Positions 1 to 7,158 of a stretch of DNA of 64,000 nucleotides are shown here, piece after piece. The DNA is taken from the NCBI GenBank assembly GCA_947472795.1, contig CANJBL010000004.1, positions 1-64,000 on the forward strand, given 5' to 3'. Position numbers and translations under genes: made by a program. How positions within the stretch are numbered: position 1 is the first letter of the stretch; every line of letters begins with the position of its first letter. This stretch comes from Fidelibacterota bacterium (lineage in GTDB: Bacteria > Pseudomonadota > Alphaproteobacteria > Rhodospirillales > Rhodospirillaceae). Below the pieces are notes generated by a model. It was given only the letters and a program-made list of their open reading frames with translations, was not told the origin of the DNA and searched no databases.

Positions 1-57
1 TAGACATAAGTCGGCAGATTTACAGTCTGCTGCCATTGACCGCTCGGCCACCCCTCC
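1..57 (-). tRNA. tRNA-Tyr(GUA), 3' part beyond window edge
   Basis: Read on the minus strand, the 5' end begins GGAGGGGTGGCCGAGCGG at position 57, a typical class II tRNA start with A-box. A stem closes around CTGTAAA, giving anticodon GTA (Tyr). The long variable arm begins just before position 1. The T arm and acceptor 3' strand lie outside the window, so the gene is partial only because of the window boundary. Confidence 0.9.
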
Positions 58-192
58 GTAACCCAAGGAATTTCCCCAAGGATTTTATCCTTGAGCAGCT
101 TCCTTAAGAAGGCGCTCCAAGTAGGAGTTTGGCCCTTGCTTGTCAACGTGAAAGAAGAGCATTAAGCCCAGCGCAAAAGGACACACATTATT

Positions 193-1269
193 ATGCCCAG
201 ACCCCCGAAGCACGGATCTCACCAGCGGTCCCGCGACACTCGCTCCCGCGATGCAGGCCCTGCCCGCCCTCGCGATGCAGCTCCGCCGCGCCCCCGCGAT
301 GCAGCCCCGGCACGCCCCCGCGATGCAGCTCCGGCACGCCCCCGCGATGCAGCCCCGACACGCCCCCGCGATGCAGCCCCGGCACGCCCTCGCGACACCG
401 CCCCTGCCCGCCCCCGCGAAGCAGCGCCGGCACGCCCCCGCGAAGCAGCGCCCGCCCGCCCCGCTGGCCGAGCCGGTGGCCGCCCCGAGGGAGCACACCG
501 CAGCGGCCCTCAACAGGAGACATCCGCGCGGCGCACGGGTGAAGTCTGTATCTATGGCCATCATCCCGTGGCCGCAGTCCTGGCCAACGAGGACCGGAAA
601 ATCCTGCGCCTGGTGGCGACACCGGAAGCAGCCGAGAAATTGAAAGCCGAGGCTGGCATCCCTGCGCGCACGCTGGGTCAACTCAAGATCGTGGCGCGGC
701 GCGAGGTGGACGACCTAGCAGGCGAAAGCGCCGTGCATCAGGGTGTGGCGGTACTGGCGCGCACGCTGGACTACAACCTGACCGATGTGTTGGAGCGCCT
801 CGCCGAGCAGGCCTCTTGCTGCATCGTGGTACTGGATCAGGTGACGGACCCGCATAACGTGGGCGCGATCCTGCGCTCGGCGACGGCCTTTGGAGCTTCC
901 GCCGTGGTGGCCCCCGACCGCCACGCCCCCGACGAGACGGGCGCCATGGCCAAGTCGGCCTCGGGCGCGCTCGACAAAATTCCATATGTGAAAGCCGGCA
1001 ATCTGGTGCGTGCCCTGGAAGAACTGAAGGAACACCGGTTCTGGCTGGTGGGCCTGGATGCCGATGCCCCACAACACCTGGCTCAGGTCAAACTGGACGG
1101 CCGCATCGCCCTGGTGTTGGGCGCCGAAGGCGAAGGCTTGCGCCGCCTAGTGCGCGAGACCTGCGACCACGTGGCCCGCCTGCCTATGGCCGGCGGCATC
1201 GAAAGCCTGAACGTCTCCAACGCGGGCGCCGTGGCGCTGTACGAGCGGGCACGCCAAAACAAAACCTGA
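193..1269 (+). CDS. rlmB: 23S rRNA (Gm2251) 2'-O-methyltransferase RlmB with repeat-rich N-terminal tail
   Basis: A 358-residue SPOUT methyltransferase that modifies the peptidyl-transferase loop of 23S rRNA. Residues about 115-190 form the SpoU substrate-binding domain (GEVCIYGHHPV). Residues about 205-350 carry the knot motifs: NVGAILRSA, LVLGAEGEGLRRL and LPMAGGIESLNVSNAGAVAL. Residues 1-110 are not part of the family core: a basic Pro/Ala/Arg tail built of an eight-residue repeat (R-D/E-A-A-P-A-R-P). The protein is about 110 residues longer than E. coli RlmB (243) because of this tail. The ATG at 193 follows AAGGAC at a long spacing (about 11 nt). Flanked by tRNA genes on both sides, so it sits in a translation-related neighbourhood. 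Confidence 0.9.
   Translation: MPRPPKHGSHQRSRDTRSRDAGPARPRDAAPPRPRDAAPARPRDAAPARPRDAAPTRPRDAAPARPRDTAPARPREAAPARPREAAPARPAGRAGGRPEGAHRSGPQQETSARRTGEVCIYGHHPVAAVLANEDRKILRLVATPEAAEKLKAEAGIPARTLGQLKIVARREVDDLAGESAVHQGVAVLARTLDYNLTDVLERLAEQASCCIVVLDQVTDPHNVGAILRSATAFGASAVVAPDRHAPDETGAMAKSASGALDKIPYVKAGNLVRALEELKEHRFWLVGLDADAPQHLAQVKLDGRIALVLGAEGEGLRRLVRETCDHVARLPMAGGIESLNVSNAGAVALYERARQNKT
247..462 (+). repeat. Nine 24-bp tandem repeats inside rlmB
   Basis: Nine consecutive 24-bp units start at 247, 271, 295, 319, 343, 367, 391, 415 and 439, each beginning CGCGA(T/A)(G/A)C. Each encodes eight residues of the type RDAAPARP; the first units read RDAGPARP and RDAAPPRP, the last two REAAPARP. The length is a multiple of three, so copy-number change keeps the frame. 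Every other frame also stays open here, which creates false long ORFs on both strands. Confidence 0.95.
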
Positions 1270-1307
1270 AAAGCGACCCCAGAACAATAACCCCGTCTTG
1301 CCCTTAT

Positions 1308-1400
1308 GGTCCGGCGCTAAAGCGCCGTCTGGTCTTTTGGTCCGGCGCTAAAGCGCCGTCTGGTCTTTTGGTCCGGCGCTAAAGCGCCGTCTTGCCCTTT
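1308..1400. repeat. Three tandem 31-bp hairpin repeats
   Basis: Copies start at 1308, 1339 and 1370. Each holds the perfect palindrome GGCGCTAAAGCGCC followed by GTCTGGTCTTTT (the third ends GTCTTGCCCTTTT). A 6-bp stem with a T-run could act as a weak terminator for rlmB, in triplicate. The array lies between rlmB and tRNA-Thr. Confidence 0.85.
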
Positions 1401-1444
1401 TGGGCGAGGCGCCCTATTTTTCCGCCGCTTTTCAGTGGTGTATC

Positions 1445-1519
1445 GCCGGCGTAGCACAGCGGTAGTGCAGCGGTTTTGTAAACCGAAGGTCGGGAGTTCA
1501 ATCCTCTCCGCCGGCACCA
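1445..1519 (+). tRNA. tRNA-Thr(UGU)
   Basis: 75 nt with CCA encoded. The acceptor stem GCCGGCG pairs with CGCCGGC (1509-1515). The D arm is GCAC/GTGC. The anticodon loop TTTGTAA gives anticodon TGT. The T arm is GGGAG-TTCAATC-CTCTC. The anticodon stem has one end mismatch (G-A). A false minus-strand ORF (starting MVPAERIELPTF) overlies it, a familiar annotation artefact at tRNA genes. Confidence 0.95.
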
Positions 1520-1549
1520 TTTTTCATTCCGCTAGAGGACTGATGCCTC

Positions 1550-2529
1550 ATGACCTCGAACCCGAATGGGGCGGTGCCAAAAAACGAACTCATTCATGTT
1601 CGCTTAGGCGATCCCACCGCACGTCGCCCAGCACCCCCTGCCGATCACGCGATTGTCTTCACGCACATCCCCAAGACCGCCGGCACGACGCTGGACCACA
1701 TCACATTCAGCCTGGCGCAGCAGAGCGGCACGTTATGGCACCGCATTTACGGCACGGTGTACGGCACGGTGTACGGCACGCTCCTTAATCCCGAGAGCGA
1801 TGCACAGGTAAACGTTGCCCAGGAAACTGAGCAACTGCGCAAGGCCAGATACATCACGGGGCATTTGCCCTTCGGCGTGCCCGCGTTGGATCGCCCTGCC
1901 CTTCACCTCACACTTCTGCGCGAGCCGGTCGCGCTCATCACATCGATCTTCAATCACGCGCGGCGCAAGAGTGGCGCCACCGATACCGATGCCTGGTTCG
2001 ACGCGCTGATCCACAGCAACCAGATACCCATAACGTCCAGGTACGGATGCTTGCGGGCTGCATGGATGGCCGCATTCCCTGCGACAAGGCAATGCTGGAA
2101 GCAGCCAAGGAAAACCTGCGCACGAAATTCCTGCTCTTTGGATTCACAGAGCATTTTGAGAAGTTTGTTCAAACACTCATGGCCGTGCTGGGCTGGCCGG
2201 AGCTTCTTTATAAAAGCAAGAATGTGCACCAGGGCGCATCCATCGCAGTGGATGGCCGCCGCCGCCGTATCATCGAAGACCTTTCGGAATATGACAGCGC
2301 TCTGTTCGCCTTTGCGCACGACATGATCGAGGCTAAGACGGCCGAGGCGCTTTCGGTGGCCGCGCAATGGAATGACGCGCCAAAGGAAGTGGTGGACTCC
2401 GTGTTGTGCTGCCGCACGGACATGCTGAAATTCAACAATTCCGATACGGCGTTGCTGTCACAGGATGCGTTCGCTCAGACCACCACGCAATTGCAGGCGC
2501 TGGGCGTGCAAGTCACTACATACGCCTAA
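1550..2529 (+). pseudogene. PAPS-dependent sulfotransferase-like gene, frameshifted
   Basis: The first part (from ATG 1550) has the 5'-phosphosulfate loop FTHIPKTAGTTLDH (residues about 37-50) and a 3'-phosphate-binding-like segment LREPVALITSIFNHARR (about 125). Homology leaves this frame at a CCC run at 2027-2029; from there the -1 frame continues HNVQVRMLAGCMDG... KFLLFGFTEHFEKFVQTL to the TAA at 2527-2529. One missing base explains the break. Together the halves make about 326 residues, the usual size for this family, which sulfates glycans or other acceptors. The N-terminal part also holds three 12-bp repeats (TACGGCACGGTG, 1749-1784; GTVYGTVYGT). It converges on the methyltransferase gene at 2541. 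It may be a true pseudogene, a sequencing error, or a slippage site; the DNA alone cannot say. Confidence 0.7.
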
Positions 2530-2540
2530 CCGGTGTTATC

Positions 2541-3437
2541 TTAAGTCTTCGGCTGAGAGAAGATCGTGCGCCAATAATCGCTGGGTGTACGGCCAAACTC
2601 GTACACACGCACTTCCGCCGCAAAGAGTTTTCTCATCTGTGCCCGCTCGTGCTCGCGGTTCACGCGGCCGCCGCCGACGTCGAAGAGGCCCCATGACTGC
2701 GGCCCGCACGCCGCTTTAATCCGGTCGTAATAGATATCGACGCTAAAGTAGTACGCGCAGGCGCGAAACGAATAGAACCAATCGATCTCGGACTCGAATG
2801 GAGCATTCAGCCGATAGTGGGCCATTCCATTCGCCGCAAACAGATCAGCTACGCCCTCGCACAGATAATCTTCGATTTCGATGATGGTCACCATCTGCAC
2901 ACTGGGCCGCAGCTTCGCGAAGGTGACCGATTGCATCCCAGCGCCCGCCCCCAGCTCGGCTATGCGCCCGATGGGGCGTGGGCCGCTGAATAGGCACATG
3001 TCGATCACGTCTCCCGACACCGAATGAGCGTAATAGAGAAGCGCGGTGGTAGCGTCCTGGTCGGAAAGGGTTTTGAAAATGCCGTCTGTGCGGAGCGCGA
3101 CCATGCTGCTGGCGCCGCCCTTGAAGCGGTCGAGCGCATGGATCGCCTTGCCACTGATGAAAATGTCGGGGCTCGGGCCTTCGGGAAAACAATAATCGCC
3201 CAGATTGACCTGGAACCCGTTGGCGTGGCCGGGCTGCGACAGAATTTGCAGGCACAAATGCGTTTTCAGCATTTCCTTATGCAAGTTCAAATTCGCGAAA
3301 GACATGACATGCATTTTCATGGCATCGCGATTGGCTCTCAGGATGCTTGTGTAAAGACTTTCCGCTTCCCGATATTGCTCCGCGAGGTGCAGCCGGTGCG
3401 CTTCCTTCAAGTCTTCGATCGGCAGTGCGCTCGACAT
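2541..3437 (-). CDS. SAM-dependent methyltransferase (putative sugar/glycan O-methyltransferase) with helical N-terminus
   Basis: 298 residues. Residues 1-65 are helical and TPR-like (LKEAHRLHLAEQYREAESLYTSIL). A class I SAM-binding motif, RIAELGAGAGMQS, lies at 158-170, followed by IIEIEDYLCEG as the motif II acidic region. The ATG at 3437 is chosen because GGAAGGG lies just upstream; a longer frame to 3716 would run over the start of the facing glycosyltransferase gene. Neighbours are a sulfotransferase remnant and two TPR-glycosyltransferases, so a role in capping a surface glycan is a reasonable inference. The acceptor is unknown. Confidence 0.7.
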   Translation of the reverse strand: MSSALPIEDLKEAHRLHLAEQYREAESLYTSILRANRDAMKMHVMSFANLNLHKEMLKTHLCLQILSQPGHANGFQVNLGDYCFPEGPSPDIFISGKAIHALDRFKGGASSMVALRTDGIFKTLSDQDATTALLYYAHSVSGDVIDMCLFSGPRPIGRIAELGAGAGMQSVTFAKLRPSVQMVTIIEIEDYLCEGVADLFAANGMAHYRLNAPFESEIDWFYSFRACAYYFSVDIYYDRIKAACGPQSWGLFDVGGGRVNREHERAQMRKLFAAEVRVYEFGRTPSDYWRTIFSQPKT

Positions 3438-3630
3438 GTCCCTTCCCTTGCTGGGCGCACCGTACCGTGAGCATTGGGGGATGTCAGTAAATATTGCCGG
3501 GCGTATCGACCCTGCCGCGTCTTGCCATTTTGCCGCCCGCATCCTATTTTTTGCGCGCCCTCCACGCGCTTTTCCGCTCAGCTTCCCATGCCGGTTGAGC
3601 GAGCGTTGAGGCCCTAAGAAAGGCCCTTCC

Positions 3631-4770
3631 GTGCAAGACGAAGCTTCCATGCTGATCATGCAGGCCGACAACCGGTTCGTCGCCGGCGACACCGCTGCGG
3701 CTTGCGAGATCATCAATCGCGCCCACCTGATTTCCTCCGGATGGAAAGCAAAAACCCACTGGGCGCTTTTCCTGCTGCGTCAAAAAGAATACGCCGCCGC
3801 TATAAAACTGCTGGACGAAGCTTTGGCGCTGACCCCGCCGCAAGAAAAGCGGGCTATGATAAATTGGCTTGATATTCGCAACGATGCGATGTTGATCATG
3901 CATCTGCGGATGCGCATGACCGCGGGGACCGGCCCCGTCTTGCGCGACGATCAATCAAAACCCCGGGACATGTGGGAAACCACCGCGGTCGCCGACATTG
4001 CCGCCCAGCTTGAAGATGGCGCGCCCGGCCAAATGGACATTGTCTTTTTCCACGTCGCTTGGAAAGGCCAACATCCTTTTCTCAAGGCAGATGATGCCGT
4101 CGATTACCGGAAGATTCTTATAGCCGCTTGCACGGCGGCACACCGCGCCAGTCCCACCGCCCGCATTGTCATTCTAACGGACAAGACAAGTGAACTCGCA
4201 GAATTGCCCGACTGGGTGCACCTGGTCCGTGTAGATGTTCTTGCGCAGGAGATGATGTTCAGCCGGCTGCGCGCCTACCGCGCTCTGTCCCTGAGCCGCC
4301 GCTTGAAGGGGCCAGTTCTGTTTCTCGATACAGACATCTGCCTCAACCGTGACTTCGCGCCACTTCTAAATGGCGCATTCGACATTGGCCTTACATATCG
4401 CGTCGACACATGGCACATGCCTTTGAACGAAGGCGTCATTATCGCGCTGAATGCGGAGCGCGCGGCCGCCTTCTTCGATATGGATCTCGATATCTACGAG
4501 TGGATCGCCAGCCATGAGTTCGTGGCGCAGCGGTACGGCTTCAACGTTAAGATGTGGCGCGGCGGCCAATTGTCGCTGGGCGCATTGATCGACTGGAATT
4601 TCCCGCCCGCGGCGCCTGCCGATCTCGTCATGGGCGGCGTCCGCTGCCGCATGCTTCCGTGCGATGACTTCAATTACAACGTCAAGATCACAGATGATCC
4701 GGCCACATTCGCGACAAAATGGGCGGTGCACTTCAAAGGCGCACAAACGAAAAAACTTATGACGCCCTAG
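3631..4770 (+). CDS. TPR-containing GT-A type glycosyltransferase, copy 1
   Basis: 379 residues from a GTG start. Residues about 1-75 are a TPR-like helical repeat (ADNRFVAGDTAAACEIINRAHLIS... KEYAAAIKLLDEALALTP). From about 120 the protein resembles a nucleotide-sugar transferase with the metal-binding motif LFLDTDICLN (D233-x-D235) and a C-terminal region rich in conserved aromatics and acids (WHMPLNEGVIIALNAERAAAFFDMD, given here only as its key residues W, H, E and the FxDxD end). An internal ATG at 3649 (MLIMQ) is an alternative start. It is a direct tandem paralogue of the next gene, 30 bp away. The sugar and acceptor cannot be read from the sequence. Confidence 0.7.
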   Translation: MQDEASMLIMQADNRFVAGDTAAACEIINRAHLISSGWKAKTHWALFLLRQKEYAAAIKLLDEALALTPPQEKRAMINWLDIRNDAMLIMHLRMRMTAGTGPVLRDDQSKPRDMWETTAVADIAAQLEDGAPGQMDIVFFHVAWKGQHPFLKADDAVDYRKILIAACTAAHRASPTARIVILTDKTSELAELPDWVHLVRVDVLAQEMMFSRLRAYRALSLSRRLKGPVLFLDTDICLNRDFAPLLNGAFDIGLTYRVDTWHMPLNEGVIIALNAERAAAFFDMDLDIYEWIASHEFVAQRYGFNVKMWRGGQLSLGALIDWNFPPAAPADLVMGGVRCRMLPCDDFNYNVKITDDPATFATKWAVHFKGAQTKKLMTP

Positions 4771-4800
4771 AGTGGCGCCAACTGAAAGAAAGACCTCTGC

Positions 4801-5940
4801 GTGCAAGAAGACACCCGAACGCTGATCATGCAAGCCGACCAAATGTACCTGGCCGGCGATTACGCTTCGGCATGTGCCATCATCAGCAAAGCCCACGCGA
4901 TTTCTCCCGATTGGATCGCAAAAAATCACTGGGCTTACTACCTGCTGGCCCAGAAGGAATATGCGCAGGCGATAAAGTTTCTGGAGGAGGCTCTGGCCCT
5001 GAGGCCTGAGCAAGATCCGCTGGCGATACAAAATTGCCGGGGAATCATAAAAGATGCGGCGATGATCATGCACCTGAGGGCGCGCATGACCGGCCCCTCC
5101 GCCCCAGCCTTCCGCACCGATCACGCAACACCGCGCGATCCCTGGGAGAACGATGCCATCGCCGCCATCGCGGACCAGCTTCCCGACGGTGCGCCCGGAC
5201 AAATGAGCATCGTGTTCTTCCATGTCGACAGGAGCGGGGAACATCCTTTCCTTAGCACAAGCGATGCCATCGACTACCACAGTACGTTAGCAGCGGCGTG
5301 CAATGCTGCGCGCCGCGCCAGCCCCGATGCGCGAGTCATTGTGCTTTCTGATAAATCCAGCAATCTCTCGATGGTGCCCGATGGCGTGAATGTGGTGCGC
5401 GTCGATGCTGCTGCGTCGGAGATGATGTTTAGCCGCTTGCGGTCCTATCGCGCTTTGGCGATGAGTGCGAGATTGAGGGGCCCGATTTTATTCCTTGATA
5501 CAGATGTCTGCCTCAACCGCGACTTTGCGCCGCTTATGGACGGCTCTTTCGACATGGGGCTGACCTTTCGGCGCAACTTCTGGCACATGCCTTTGAACGA
5601 AGGCGTCATTATCGCGCTGAATGCAGAGCGCGCGGCCGCCTTCTTCGATATGGATCTTGATCTGTATGAATGGATTGCAAGTCATCCGTTCGTGGCCGAG
5701 CGCTATGGCTTTGACATCAAGATGTGGCGCGGCGGCCAATTGTCGCTAGGCGCATTGATCGACTGGAATTTCCCGCCCGCGGCGCCTGCCGACCTCGTCG
5801 TGGGCGGCGTCCGCTGCCACATGCTTCCGTGCGACGACTTCAATTACAACGTCAAGATCACAGATGATCCGTCCACGTTCGCGACAAAATGGGCGGTGCA
5901 CTTCAAAGGCGCGCAAACAAAGAAGCTCATGACGCTTTAG
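4801..5940 (+). CDS. TPR-containing GT-A type glycosyltransferase, copy 2
   Basis: 379 residues from GTG, exactly the length of copy 1 and colinear with it: TPR-like N-terminus, then ILFLDTDVCLN (D233-x-D235). The N-terminal two thirds has many substitutions relative to copy 1. The last 72 residues (from KMWRGGQ) differ at only four positions, and the stretch after WHMPLNEG is almost identical too. The pair is either a duplication or two genes kept alike by gene conversion at the 3' end. Likely co-transcribed with copy 1. Probable role: adding sugars to a surface polymer. Confidence 0.7.
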   Translation: MQEDTRTLIMQADQMYLAGDYASACAIISKAHAISPDWIAKNHWAYYLLAQKEYAQAIKFLEEALALRPEQDPLAIQNCRGIIKDAAMIMHLRARMTGPSAPAFRTDHATPRDPWENDAIAAIADQLPDGAPGQMSIVFFHVDRSGEHPFLSTSDAIDYHSTLAAACNAARRASPDARVIVLSDKSSNLSMVPDGVNVVRVDAAASEMMFSRLRSYRALAMSARLRGPILFLDTDVCLNRDFAPLMDGSFDMGLTFRRNFWHMPLNEGVIIALNAERAAAFFDMDLDLYEWIASHPFVAERYGFDIKMWRGGQLSLGALIDWNFPPAAPADLVVGGVRCHMLPCDDFNYNVKITDDPSTFATKWAVHFKGAQTKKLMTL

Positions 5941-5957
5941 TCTCCGCGCGCCATATC

Positions 5958-6650
5958 TTATTTTTCGTCGGAAGATTTGTAACTGCTGTCGCGCAAGGAA
6001 TTCAGCAGAGCGGATGCAGGCGCTACAACACCTTTTTGATCTTTCTGCTTGAGTCTGGCGCCAAAGGCTTTTTCAAGATCGCCGATGAGCGTCGCCTTTT
6101 GAGCTTTTGTGATCACCAGATGTTTGCGGCCCTGCGCGTCCTCCTCCTCACCGATCAAGGTGGCGAACACCAGCGACGTAACCTGATAGAGAACGCCATC
6201 CAGACTTTCCAGGTTATCACGCAACTTGGGAATCGAGACCTCGCCCTTGGTGTAGTCCACGCCGGGTTGCGGTCCATTCAATTTCAACTCGCCGAGTTTC
6301 TTGAGAGAGTCGGTGGCATCAGCCTTCATCTGATAGAGCTGTGCGAACTGTCCCGGCACATTCCCATTGGGCGGGGCCAGCTTCATGGCCTGCAAGGCTG
6401 TGATCTGAGCCTTGAGTTCGGCAAGAGCTTGGGTGTTCGACCGCACATCGATGGCTAATGTATTAGCTCCGGGTTTCTTCGCGTCTGCTTCACCTTGTGC
6501 GCGGATACGGTCCAGAGCGCCAAGGCCGCGGATGAACTCCTTCACAAAAACATAGGGGGGTGGTTGCACGTTCTGCTGCGCCATAACGGGTCGGGCAACA
6601 ACTGCGGCGAGCAGCAGCACGGTAATGCGTAGAACGCTAATCACGATCAT
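5958..6650 (-). CDS. Secreted protein of unknown function
   Basis: 230 residues with a clear Sec signal peptide (MIVISVLRITVLLLAAVVARPVMA, cleavage after AxA near residue 24; hydrophobic core VLLLAAVV). The mature part is helical and charged, with no family I recognise (VFVKEFIRGLGALDRIRAQGE near its start; a Lys-rich C-terminus). Start choice: GGAG lies directly against the ATG at 6650, leaving no spacing, while a GTG six bases on (6644) has ideal spacing; the true start may be that GTG, two codons in. The stop lies 17 bp from the end of the glycosyltransferase gene, facing it. Confidence 0.65.
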   Translation of the reverse strand: MIVISVLRITVLLLAAVVARPVMAQQNVQPPPYVFVKEFIRGLGALDRIRAQGEADAKKPGANTLAIDVRSNTQALAELKAQITALQAMKLAPPNGNVPGQFAQLYQMKADATDSLKKLGELKLNGPQPGVDYTKGEVSIPKLRDNLESLDGVLYQVTSLVFATLIGEEEDAQGRKHLVITKAQKATLIGDLEKAFGARLKQKDQKGVVAPASALLNSLRDSSYKSSDEK

Positions 6651-6839
6651 CTCCGAAAGCGGGGCCTTAAAGACATATCGACTTCGCCCCGTTGAATAAA
6701 GCGGGCGAATAACGGTCGCCGCGCGTCCACTATGCCGCGATGCAGCAACTTCGCGGTGCATCACGGACAGATACTGCGCCCCGATACAATGGCGTTGGCG
6801 TTCCGGTTTGGTTCACGGTCGAATAGAAATGCCCCTCTT

Positions 6840-6864
6840 TTATCCACACAGGCGCTTATCCACA
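6840..6864 (+). promoter_or_regulatory. Two perfect DnaA boxes in direct orientation
   Basis: TTATCCACA occurs at 6840-6848 and again at 6856-6864, same strand, 16 bp start to start. Both match the strong DnaA-box consensus TTATNCACA exactly. They lie in the 508-bp gap between the divergently transcribed secreted-protein and MHS-transporter genes. I see no further boxes or AT-rich unwinding region nearby, so DnaA-controlled transcription or DnaA titration fits better than an origin. Confidence 0.6.
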
Positions 6865-6920
6865 CTCCGGTTGTCTGAAATCCTTGCATCTTCGAGACCA
6901 GCAGATATCTTGTTGGCTCG

Positions 6921-7079
6921 CTTCGGGCATGCCCCGATGTGAAGGGGGACCACCCAGGGCGGGGAGACTTAAAAACCCCGGGTGCAAACCAGAAATAGGG
7001 AGTCGCAAAGACACCAGAAGCCCAGGCGAAAGCCTGGCCTGTGCCAGCTTGCTCTGCTGTGAGGGTGGAGAGCCTGGCA
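6921..7079 (+). ncRNA. Candidate structured RNA leader upstream of the MHS transporter
   Basis: Four potential stems follow each other in 160 bp. TCGGG 6923-6927 pairs with CCCGA 6933-6937. CACCC 6951-6955 with GGGG 6961-6964 pairs with CCCC 6976-6979 and GGGTG 6980-6984, leaving an A-rich loop and an asymmetric bulge. CCAGGC 7022-7027 pairs with GCCTGG 7032-7037 around a GAAA tetraloop. TGCCAG 7042-7047 pairs with CTGGCA 7074-7079. It reads in the same direction as the transporter at 7159, so a 5' leader or riboswitch-like element is possible. It matches no riboswitch consensus I can recall. The rest of 6651-7158, apart from the DnaA boxes, shows nothing definite. Confidence 0.4.
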
Positions 7080-7158
7080 TGCGAGACGTTTGTGTGCGTT
7101 TTCCGCTGTGACGCGCCGCGTGGGCGTGACGTTGCAGCCATCAGAGAGAGAGAAACCA

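Noticed and set aside
85-681. Long open frames on both strands across the rlmB repeat
   Set aside because: They arise because the 24-bp GC-rich unit is free of stops in all frames; only the rlmB frame continues into a conserved domain.
1317-1520. Minus-strand ORF beginning MVPAERIELPTF
   Set aside because: It lies over tRNA-Thr and the hairpin repeats; a known artefact type.
1445-5957. attL/attR duplication of the tRNA-Thr end
   Set aside because: I found no repeat of the tRNA 3' sequence downstream and no integrase gene, so phage- or ICE-type integration is not supported.
6840-6864. Replication origin
   Set aside because: Only two DnaA boxes, no AT-rich unwinding region, and no origin-linked genes nearby.
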